A DNA stretch of 64,000 nucleotides from Eonycteris spelaea (lineage: Eukaryota > Chordata > Mammalia > Chiroptera > Pteropodidae). Shown piece by piece: positions 1 to 20,400 of the stretch. Below the pieces are notes generated by a model. That model ran no database searches and had not been told where the DNA came from. It saw nothing but the letters and a program-made list of their open reading frames with translations. Numbering within the stretch: position 1 is the first letter of the stretch; every line of letters begins with the position of its first letter. A program made the position numbers and the translations under genes. The stretch spans positions 62,001 through 126,000 of the forward strand of contig PUFA01000285.1 in assembly GCA_003508835.1 (NCBI GenBank), read 5' to 3'.

Positions 1-579
1 CACTTTCTGGGCGGGAGGGAGGGTGGTGGGGTGCAGTGGGAAACCGCTGTGAAGCGCATGGCACCACACAGACATAGGGGCCAAAGGAGAGGCAGCAGCC
101 TCCCTGTGCCCTGCTGTTACTCGCCATCAAGGCACTATTCCCTGGCCTGTTCTCTCTCCCCCTTAAACTTTCTATAGGTCTGTAGTATGAGGACATTTCA
201 GCCCTAAGGAGAGAGAAAACAGACTTGCTCAGCCCGTATCTGATTTCTCTTTGGGCCAACTTTCTCCCTCTGATCTAGAAGCCCATGACTCAGAGCTACA
301 CCCCCATCTTGCCCTCTGGAATTGAGATGAGAAAAGTTTCCCTGAAGACCCTGTGCTGGGCTCTGGGGCACATTTGAGCTGGGCTTTGAGGTGTGAATAG
401 GAGCTCACCGGGAGGCTAGGAAGAGCTTGCCAATGGAGGGACTATGAGTAAAGACCAAGGTGGAAGAGCATTCAGGCCTGGTCTCCAGTGAACTTCCTGA
501 GGAGGTGTTTGTCCCTCATCTCTCTGCTTCTTCTGGAGGAAGAAGCCAGGAGTCATAGACTCCCATGGTTTATCCCCAG
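1..579 (+). other. FLII: FLII intron (upstream part)
   Basis: Intronic sequence before the first visible FLII exon; the acceptor AG is at 578-579 after a weak pyrimidine stretch. The three or so upstream exons expected for FLII (start codon and first LRRs) are not in the window. I see no other feature here. Confidence 0.8.
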
Positions 580-9829
<9,250 letters not shown>

Positions 9830-10145
9830 GGCGACCACCATCAGCCTGCACTGTCCCAGGTGAAAACCCAAGCTCTGGGTGAGGAAGAGGAAGGGCCTCT
9901 ACCCGTCCACCACCTGCCAGCAGAGGCTGTATGCAGGTGGCAACCCCTACTCCAATCACCCTCCAGTGTCACAGTCCCCAGCAGCACAGCCCAAGCAGTA
10001 CCATGGGGGTAACCCTGACTGATGCCCACAGAGGTCTGGGAAATTAGACTCTTGGTGTGAGCTCACATGTAACACCGCTCTTCCCCTGCCAGGGATCAAG
10101 CAGATGTGGTTGTCCTTTTGAGATATTAAATGCTTTTATTTTCAA
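9830..10145 (+). other. FLII: FLII 3' UTR
   Basis: Follows the TAG at 9827-9829. It is short (about 0.3 kb) and ends near an ATTAAA at 10125-10130 followed by a T-rich tract, which is the likely poly(A) signal. The exact cleavage site is inferred. Confidence 0.75.
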
Positions 10146-11406
10146 TATTAAAAATCAGTACTTTTAATATTAAAACAACACTAAATTTAACAAAATGACA
10201 GAAAAATCCCAAAGATACAATCTACAGGAAAACCCATAGTGACCACCCCCCCAATCTACCCCCGACACACATACCTGGCTAGTCGCCAGTTCTGGATGCC
10301 CAGGGAGCTCCCAATCACACCGCACCCCCCCCCGCCACATACTCATGTACACATAACCTGTGTACTCAGGCTGGGGGAAGAGAGTTGCTGGCCAAAGAGC
10401 GAGTACCAAAATAGTTTTCAAAATGACTGTCCAGCCTAGCACTATCCAGTCCAGGCATTAGAAAAATATTCTTTGCAAAGGAATTAGGGGAAGGATAGTG
10501 TGTGGAATGGGAGGTAGCATGGGCTGCCAGCCCCAACTGTCCTCCTCTATGGTATCTGGCCTCCAGGGTAACCAACTGCCTGTAGAGGGTCTAGTTCAAA
10601 TCTACCCTGGAGACTCTGAGCCCATTTCCAGGGCTACACCATGGGGCTGCTCTGGGGGTCAGGGTGGGCAGGTGCCACTGGAGCCTGAAGGTTAGCAGAT
10701 ACAGGCCTATGCGAAGGGCCGGGCAGGAACCAGGGGTCTTGGATCCCAGCTCTGAGCAGGGCAGGTGGTGGCCAGGTAGTTTGGGCCTTCCTAGTATAAG
10801 AAGAGAAGGATAAGCAGAAAGCTAGGGAGACCAAAATGGGCAGGTGGCCTGGCCACACAAGTACCACCATTCAGCCTCTCCAGGACAGGCAAAAGGGCTG
10901 GCCAAGTCTGAGCGAAGACCACATCTGACCCACTGAGGCCAGGGCGTCCCAAGCAAGAGATGAAGACAAAGTAGGGGTACTAGGTAGCAAATAGGTTGGG
11001 CAGACCTCTGGAACCCAGAGCTGGGCAGGAGGCCACACCAAGACTGGGAGTAGGGGGCCAGACCCCAGTCTTGAGGTTCACCTGGCAGGGCCCAACCTTA
11101 TGTGCCTGGGTAATCTCAGCTGCTGAAATGGGCTGACCAAACCAGATCCTGAAATCCAGGCTGGTTTAATCTGGCCTTGTTCCAAATACCACCCATGACA
11201 TCTGGGGGCTGACAGGTAGCCTTATTTTTTTAAAATACAGAACTATGAACATGTCTCTGTGGGCCTTGGGGAGTACTGCCATCACAGGGGCCTGTTAGGG
11301 TTTCAGGTTCAAGACTAGGTAGGGCTAGAGGGTCCACAGGGGTTAAGGCTGAAAGGTAAAGATCAGGTAGACACAGGGTCCCCCACACATGCAGCACCTC
11401 ATTTAA
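10105..11406 (-). other. LLGL1: LLGL1 3' UTR
   Basis: About 1.3 kb between the LLGL1 stop and the minus-strand AATAAA at 10135-10140. No long open frame runs through it. Position, length and signal fit the known LLGL1 3' UTR. The ancestral stop, if the frame were intact, would be at 11399-11401. Confidence 0.75.
10120..10176. terminator. Two-strand poly(A) element between FLII and LLGL1
   Basis: AT-rich block between two convergent genes. On + it has ATTAAA at 10125-10130, 10147-10152 and 10169-10174. On - it has AATAAA (plus-strand tttatt at 10135-10140) and ATTAAA (10163-10168). FLII would be cleaved about 10-30 nt right of its signal and LLGL1 about 10-30 nt left of its own, so the two mRNAs probably overlap by a few tens of bases. 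Signals are seen; which ones are used is inferred. Confidence 0.7.
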
Positions 11407-11473
11407 TCAGAATGGGCAGGCTCGAGCCTCGTCTTCGGCCAGGTTCTTCAGATTCTCAGATTCCTCTGAAGAG
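11407..11473 (-). other. LLGL1: LLGL1 terminal coding exon with shifted C-terminus
   Basis: Reads [19 protein letters not shown] then P-F-stop. Other mammals end ACAILIK. Adding one base in the GGG run at 11414-11416 (plus strand) would give an ILIK ending and stop at 11399-11401. The ILIK codons are still readable one frame over, so the change is recent or a sequence error. Confidence 0.8.
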
Positions 11474-14400
11474 CTGGGAGGAGGGAGTAGTGATCAGGGT
11501 CTGGGGTTAGGCCCCCTCCTTGGTCCTGCATACCCAGCTCAGATATTAGGTTAGCTGAGGTGAGAAAGGGAGGCTGGTGAGTGGGGACAGCCCCTCCTGT
11601 GGATCCTGCCCGCCCACCTCACCCCAGGAAATCCTTCACATCCTCCACCGTGACGTCCCCTGTCATGTCTAGTGTGGTATCAGCACTGGTGGCCGAGTCA
11701 ATGGACATAGGTGAGAGCGTGGCCTCAGGTGGCTCTGCGGTGTCTGCAGGGAGAAAGTATTCAGACTTCTGCCAGGGATCCTAGGCATCCTTTGAACTTG
11801 GGGACTCAGTCTCAAACCCAGCCCGTGGTGGGACATGGCAACAATAGACCCCTACCCCTCTCCTGCCTGACATGCCCCTCCCCAAGCTTCCAGCCTTGGC
11901 TCAGCTGCTACCTCCTACAAGTCCTGCCCTGATGTCTGAACTGATCAGTGTCCCACTACCCCTATTTCACACCCAGTTCCTCACCAGTTCCTCTGCTGTG
12001 GACAGGATTGGGGCTTCCATCACAGCTCTCTGGGGCCAGGACGATGCCCGGGGTCCCATTAGCCTGGTTCCGCTTGGGTGACTCTTGGAGCCTGCAGCTG
12101 CAGAGACAGGGCCGTGATGGGGGGCACAGGCAGGCACCTCAAGGCTGAAGGGCCAAATCCCTGTCCTCCCATTCCTGAGCCCTGGAACCAGAGGGGTAAC
12201 ACCAGGAAGGGCCACCCTTCCTCCATGCAGAATCTGGGGTAGAGATGAGACCAGCCATGGCCACAGGCCTTCGGGGCCAGGGGCCACCCACTCCATACAC
12301 CTGGCACGGGCAGCATCATGGGGCCAGCTGATGTCCAGAGAGCAGAGTGGCTCTGTGATGTTCCGGGCACTTAGGGAGAAACGTTCAAACTCCGATGGGG
12401 AAATCAGGTAAAAACCTGGGTGGGGTGGGAGAGAATGAGCACAGTGCAGTTAGGATATGACTCCAAGCACAGCCCCTCACTTGGTCTCTGCCCTGCATGT
12501 GCTGGCAGGCCCTACCCCACCATGGCCAGTGGTGTGCCCCCCAACCTGGATCACCCTTTTTGCTGACACTCCCTGGCAATTCTGGACCTGCTCGGGTCCC
12601 TTGCCCCAGGAAGCCTTCGCCTCACCCTGGCCATGGCGCGTGAAGACACAGGAGGCGATGCCGCTGATGTCCTCCTTCCGGATACAGGGGTAATGCACCT
12701 GGGGCCTCAGGCCAGGCACCGAGAAGACATGCACATCACCCAGGTTGGTGAGGCAGGCCAGGCAGGTCTCTGCATAGTCCTCACAGGCCACGCTGGTAAA
12801 TGTGGCCAACGCCACCTTGCGCACACGACAGCCCTCATGGGCTGTTAGCTTGAACTTGGTCTTGGCGCTCACCTTGGGTAGTGTGAACACCTGGCAGCGG
12901 GCAGGTGGTCAATGAGCAGAGCCTGGCCCTTGCCACACCCCCAAGGCCCCTTCTTCCCAGCTGCCAGTGCCAGCCTCCACCCGGAGCTCAGCGTGCTGCT
13001 CAAGCTTGTGCCCCTGGCCACGCTACCACCTCTGCCTAGCTAGCTTCACACTGCCCCCAGAATCCTCCCAAGGCCCCTCCTGGGAGAATCTGGCAAAACC
13101 AGTCACTGGGTTATAATGATTAAATGGCTGGTATCCCCTCCAAACCATGACTTTCTGCCAGACAGAGCCCAGGAAGCAGTCAAGGGGTCCTGGTGAGGAC
13201 TTGGTGAGGTAGGAGGGTCCTGCAGGAACGCAGCAAGCTGAAGGGTCATCAGGGTTCCTCAGGGACATCTCTGCTAGCTGGGAGGTATCTTGGGGGTCTC
13301 AGCGGGGAGAAGGGAGAAACAGGGCAGGGGTTCTAGGGGGTCCAATGATGTCTAAGAGGCAGTAGCCTGGAGGTGTTCTCTGCAGTGGCTTACCTTGAAC
13401 TGCTCCTCAGACGCAATGAGCACTGCATGGCCACCCTGCATGTCGGGTGCCTGTGCGAGGTCCCGCGAGGCCTCAAAGGGCTCAGGCAGTGGCCGGCCAT
13501 GCCCATCCAACACAGCGATGGCCACCACGGGCGCACGATGCATCAGCTGCACCTCCTTGCCCAGCACGGCCTCCACCACCCGCTCAGGCCACTTCTCACT
13601 GCCTGCTGCTGCTGCTGGCACCTCCAGCGCGTAAGCAAACACAGAGCCTGAGTTGGTGCCTGCCCACATGGTGGGTCCGTGATGGGCTGCTGCAGGGTAA
13701 CAGGCTGGTGAGGCAGAGCATCTGGCCGTACACTACAAGATCTTCCCCTCTTCACCTGATGCCTGGGGACCAAGGGCTGGTTTTCTCCTGTCCTTTATCT
13801 CCCTAGTGACCTCAGTCAGCCTCTTGGCCTCAGGTACCTTCTCTATACTGCTGATCACAATCAGAGCCTCCTGCAGAGACAGGAACAGCCTCTTGTGTAT
13901 CTCTGTGGAAATGTCAACAGCACAATGCTGATCTCTTCAACCCCAACCCACTACACCCTCATTCAGCTTCATCTCAGTAATGCAACCTCATCACAAAGCC
14001 CCAACTCCCTCCACCCCCTCCATCCCATCATTAATCCTGCTGATCCTCTGAGAAGGCTCTCACCCCAAAGGTGCATCAGGGTCCTGACCGCACCCCCTGC
14101 TTCACTCCCACCCCTTTCAGTTTGTCCTCCACACAGCAGCCACCATACATGAAGTCCTGGGCCTGGCCTTAAATGAACTGAGACCATCTTGCCTGCTTTT
14201 TCTCTGTGAACTGAACCTCTGAGAAAAGTCAGCTAAAAACCCAAGAGCCAAAGTTGGCCCACATAGTCATGGCTGTGCACCCTGGATGAATAGATGACTT
14301 CAGCAACAACCATCAGGGGGAGCCAAAGCTCAGTGACAAGTTAGTGAGCAAGTTAACATGCAGCCAACACCCAATGCCCACCCAGCTGGGAAGTGAGCCC

Positions 14401-17400
14401 CACAGTCCTTCTCAAAAGAACTGGGGACCATGGAACAAGGTAGAGATCCCTGGGGCTGCGATATCCAAATGGGAAAATCTGCACAAAGTGCCCTCGACAA
14501 TCACCATCAGAAGAGGGGACCCTCTCTCAGACTCAGAGGCTGAAAAACATCAGTGAAACGCCACATTTGAACTAACTGGGTGCTGACCCAGCACCAACCA
14601 CAAAAAGGCATTTTTGAGATGAATGCAGAAAGCCGTCCATGAACCAAGTGTGACAAGGGACTCCAGAATCAGTGTCAGCTCCATGGGGCATGACAATTAC
14701 ATCTGTTAGATATACATCAAAGTACTAACACTGGGTTTTCAGTTAAAATACTCCAGCAAGATAAACAACAGAGTGTGCAGTGGCAGTGGCACCAGGTAAA
14801 GTACATAGCGTAACTATTTTGTACTCTTTTTGTGTATGATTCAAAGTCCCATTATACAAGTTAAAAATCAATCAGTGAATCACTTAATAAACCTGACCAC
14901 CTCGCTTCTCTGTGCAGGACCCTTTTGGGGCCCCAATCACTCAGGGTCAAAGCCAGCCCCTCTGTGAGGCAGCAAACACGAGCACCTCCAGGAGCCCTTA
15001 CCCTTCGCTGCAGACACACCATGCAGGCAGTCTCCCGACACATGCCTACTTCAGGGCCTTGACACTAGTAGACCCTGTGCTCACCTCGAGATCTTGAGCT
15101 CTCAGGTCTCAGAGGCTCTGCTGGCTCACTCACCAACCCTGCACCATCAGAAATTCCAGGGAGGCTGTGTGGAAGCCGGGGCACCCTGATGCTAGCCCAA
15201 TGCTTTCCAACCCCCTAGAAGAGGGGTCCCCAACCCCTGGGCCACACAGAAGGTGAGTGGCAGGCGAGCAAGGGAAACTTCATCTGTATTTGCAGCCACT
15301 CCCCAGCGCTAGCATCACTGCCTCAGCTCCACCTCAGATCATCAGGCATTAGATTCGCATAGGAGCGCCGGTCCCTGGTGCCAAAAAGGTTGGGGACCAC
15401 TGCACTAGAATATGCAGTCCCACCCCCACCACTGCCCATTTCCTAGATGGCCACCTGAGGCCCATTTCTCTAACCCTTGTCCCTCTCCTGGCCTCACCAT
15501 CTCGAAGGAACGTGTCAGCGAAGTAAAGGCAGCGAACCACACCCGAGAGAGAGTCATCAGCTGAGCGGGGCTCAATGCGGCGCTGCACAGGTGTCATCTC
15601 CATGTCGTGGGGGCAGGCTTGCTCTGCCAACTGCGCGTTGGCCTCCTGCAACTGGAGAGCCATGGGGCTCCAGGACACTGTCATTTCCCACAAAGCCGAG
15701 CACCCGATATCCCATCACCCTCCCCAGCTCACCCTGATAACCAGGGGCTGGGGGCTGCTGAGGGATAGATGAGAAAAGGTGAGCAGACAGTGGACTCTGG
15801 GCAAGGGCCCAGGCCTGGCTCTATATTTGTACACAGGATCTGGAAAGGCAGCATCTAGCAGCCTGGCCCTAGCTCACCTTACTGTTGGTATGAGTGGCCC
15901 GCTTCTTGCCTGAGACTCGGCTCTTACGGATACGCCGGAAAGACTGGCGCAGCGACTTCTTGAGCGATTTTACCCGGGAGAGTGGCCCCTCCATAGCCAA
16001 GGAGTCATTGGGGTGAAGGGTGCACCTGGGGGAAGACGGGTACCAGCTGTGCTATGGAGCAACCTCCTGGAGCAGCCTCCATGTTCCTGCTGGCCCCCAG
16101 CCAGGCATTAAGGATCCCAGATAAAGAAGCTCAAGCCCCTCTCTGCCACTTCATCAACCCAGCAGCTGGTGGGCTTAGAATGCCACCAGTAGCACATCAT
16201 ATAAAGACAAAGCTACCAAAGGGAATAGAGCCACCTTCACCACACTGAGCCTTATAAGGGAAACTGAGGCTTAGGTGGGCGTAGGGAAACACCAAAGGTC
16301 TCATAGAAGGCTAGGGCCAGATGGAGGTACAGACCCCATCTCCCCAGGCTCTGGGCCTGCCCCACCCCACACCTGGCCAGCACAGGGTTCTTGCGCTGGT
16401 AGTCAAAGAGGCCAAAGCCATGACTGGTGCCAAAAGCCACGAGGTTCCACTCAGTGTGGAGAGTGACAGCAGTGATGGCAGCTGGTGGCAGGCACTGAAT
16501 CAGCACTCGGGGCTGGAAGCCGATGGGCCAGGGCAGGGGCCCCGTGCGTGGACTCAGCCGCTCGTGGCCCTTCCATGTGAAGCCCTCGCGGTCCTGGAGG
16601 AGGTCCACACTGGCCATGCTGACTGCCTGCTCTGATGGCATGTCGCTGAGCTCCAGTACCAGCACCTGAGCCGAAGCCAGGGAGGAGGAGGGGTCAGCAT
16701 GGAGAATGGGGTCACGCATGCCCCACCTGAACCTGCAAAGCCACTGCTAGGGTGGTTCCACAACTGTCTCCAATTCATCCACCGAATAAGCGTTTACTGA
16801 ATGTCTATTGTGCGCTAGGGCCCTCACTGAGCACTAAGGACCAAGACCCACTGGTCCCTGCTCTCCTGGAGCAAAGTAGCCCACCACCACACCTGTCTCC
16901 CATTTAGCAATAAGCACACATTGAGCACCTTCTGTATATTGTGTAAGTAAGTGCTGACGGCACTATGACCAAGACCCACTGGTCTCTGCCCTCCCAGGGT
17001 TCATCTAACACCTATGCTCCCAACCGGCCCCATCCCTCCATGGTTCCCTACAGCCAGTGCCTGGACTCAAGGCCCCAACGACAGGCCCTCCCTGACTGGC
17101 TTCACCCCAGCCAGCCCCACCTGAGGCCTCATTATTCTCATCTCGGGGCTTTTGCCAATGCAGGTCCCTCTACCTCTTCACCAGACCCTCCAGTTCAGGC
17201 CACCTCTTCCCAAAAGCCCTCCAAGACTCCATCCCTGGGGTTACCCCAAGCCTACCTGGCCTGCAGTGCCAGCCACCACCATCTGGGCTGTGTACTTGCA
17301 GAGTACCACCTTCTGCACACCAAGCCGGGGGTCATCACTGTAGGGGTCAAAGCAGCCCACCTGGGGAGTGGGATGGAGTAAAGACATGGGGCAGAGCCAG

Positions 17401-20400
17401 GGCCAGGCTCCGCAGGGCCAGGGGAGGGGCCCACCTTTCGGAAGGGTGGCCAGTCGTCCTCAGCAGCCTGAGCCAGGCTGTCAGCGTGTTCACAGTCTGT
17501 CTGGAAGAGGCCAGCTGTGCTCAGCTTATAGAGCGGTCGCAGCGCTACACCAGAGGCATCCCAGAACCGCACAGTGCCATCCTCATGGCTGCAGAGAGGG
17601 TAACGTCAGGCTCAAGCCAGGACCCAGCGTACTTCTCCACTCCACTCATCCAGTGACCACTCAACTGAGCACCTACTGTATATGCCAAACACTGACCAGA
17701 TTCCTACTGCATATAGCAAATAGGAAGCACATACTATATAATGTAAACATATACTAAGTGCCTAACTATATGCCAAGCCACATGCACCTGGACCCCTCAA
17801 ACAGGGTGAGAAGGTATGGAAACAATCACCAGCATGATGAACAAAAAATGGAACAAAGGACTAGGGAGTTCCCCCCTGGGACATTCAGAAAATGTAATCA
17901 GGAGTTAGCTGGCCACAGAGCAAAGGGATCAGCTGAGGCATGAGGCAACCATGCGGGCAGGGCAGCAGGAAACCTGGGAGGCCAGGAGGAAGCAGGGAGA
18001 GGAAGGGAGGGAAGGAAAAAGCAAATCTGGGATAGCCTCAAGTGGGAACCCCTGGTATGAGGAGTCTGTTGGGCTGGATGCAGAACCGCCAACAGCCCCG
18101 AAAGCCAGTTTTTAAGTAGGTGAGGGGATGCAGGCATCAGAGATTCAAGGGTCCCAGCACAGGCAGGCAGCAGGGGAAGGGCAGGAAGTTGAAGCCTGAG
18201 TCACCTGGCGTGTCAGCGCCCGCCAGGCCCAGGCTGGGCTCTCTTGCACCTGCCCTGGGCCAGCCCAGATTTTCCAGTCCCAGGGTAGGCTTGGTGGGGT
18301 GGAGCTCAGTTCCAAGCCAAAAGGCAGGGCAGGGAGGGGTCTAGGGAAGCTACATCCAATCTACCCAGCTAGAGAGGGCGACTGGGTCCCACCAGGAGCC
18401 GAGCCTGAGTCACTAGGCAGGTCAGTGCCTGCCTGTCCTAGACTATGCTCTCTCACACCTGCGTGGGCTACACCAGGCCCCACTTGCACACACATGCATG
18501 CACACACACATCACAACTGTGCTTGGCCATGAGATTTGAGGTCTGCCCTACCCGGTCAGCAGCAGACCTCGCTGCGATGGCTCCTGGGCCAGGTTCTGGC
18601 CCCCAGTGATGGGCCAGCTCTGGGAGAGGGAGACAGAGATGTCAGTGGAAGGTCAGGACAAATGCCTTCTGCCCCTCATCCTGAGCTTTGGCATCTAGGA
18701 ACCAAACTGCTTCTGGGTCCCTGGTGTACACCTACCATATTCCCACCTCCAAGCCTGTGCCTGGGCAGTGCCCTTCACTGGGAATACTCTCCCTCCCCAA
18801 GACCCCAAACTACAGGATGCCTGAGCACACACCGAGGCACTAGTGGCAAGTGGGGGGCTCTGCTGCTCGCCAGCACTCACGATACGGGACCACAGTTTGG
18901 CAGGGACGTTGGCGACGTGGGCCGAGCAAGTAATAGCAGATGAGTGCAGTGGGGCCAGGTACGGAGCAGGCACGGCTGGCCAGCCAGGTGTTTGCAGGTC
19001 TAGTACCACCAGCTCCTCTTCGAGCAGCACGGCCAAGGCCTGGGGCTCATCAAACTCTGTGGGATGGGGCGGGGTGAGCACGGCCACAGGTGGCACTGGG
19101 CACAGGATAGGGGAGGGCAGGGCACACACCATCCTCGGCCGTGTGCTGTGCACCGTGAAGAAGTCAATGATGCGGGAAGTGAAGTCCAGCGTCACCAGAT
19201 TCTCGGCCCGGAGCACACTTACACAGTGGCGGTCACCATAGCTGGCACGGGGCATGCCACCACTGAAGATGATAAAGTGGCCCCTATACAGGGGCGGGGG
19301 AGCCACATGAGCCACCTGGGCCTGGAGCGAATACTGCCCAACCCAGTTGTGCCCCAGAGCCCACCCTCCACTGCCAGCCAGATGTAGCCCCCATCCCACA
19401 CCTGAGACCCGGCTCCCCACCTACCCAGATTCACAGTTTCGCCACAGAATCTTATTGATGGCTTTGCAGGGGAAGGGGCCTGGAGGAACGGAACAGTGTA
19501 GTGTGTCAGGCTCACTTGCTTGCCCAGACCAGAAGAGCCTCAGGTTGTTCTCTCTCCACTCTCACCCTTTATCCCACTCCTGTTCTGCCCCCATCATTCT
19601 GTCTGGAAGCTGCTTCCTGCCTCCCCAAGGAGAAAGCCCGCTGCTCCTGACCATGACCCCTGGGGAGGTGGGGGTGGAACTCGCCTTTGCAGATTTGGCT
19701 TGGCATTGCCGCCTTCCACAAGTCCTCCAGGATGCCCCCACAAAGGCCAGGAAACCCCGAGTGTCTGAGCTGGGATCACCCATCAAAACCCTGTGCTTAG
19801 GCGGTGGGGCTGCCCTCAGCCTGTCCAGGACTTACCATAGGGTGTGGTAGCTACCATAGGCTGCGTTACTGGGGAGCTGCTGGTGTTCGCAGACCAAATG
19901 GCATAGCTGCCATCACTGTGTGAGCTGACCAGTGTGCTGCCACTGCGCTCCCAGCAAAGGCTCTCCAGCTGCTGTGGGGCAAGGCAAGAGGCATGAGTGA
20001 GGTAGCCATGAGCAGAGGGCCCCGGCTGTGACCACAAGCCTCCCACACACCTGGTTCCCTAGAAAGACACGGTCTGCGCACTGCGCAGCCTGGTTCCAGA
20101 TGACCAGCAGGCCCCGGCTGTAGCCGATGAGGATCTTGGTGGGGTCCTGCAGGTGTCCCTGGAGTGACTCCACGGGGCCCAGTGCCTTCCCGCACCGGTA
20201 ATCATCTGGCACGCTGCAGGGGAACGCAAGGGGGCTGGTAGGAGCACTGCCTAGGCACGGAGTGAGTGTGGGAAGTCCCTCCGCCTCTCACCTTTGCAGA
20301 ACCTCGTCAGGGCCAAGGGTCTGCCCCTCCAGCAGCATCAGGGTAGAAACATCCAGGAAGAAGACACTGCCACCCTCGGAGCCCAGAGCTGCCATGTCAC

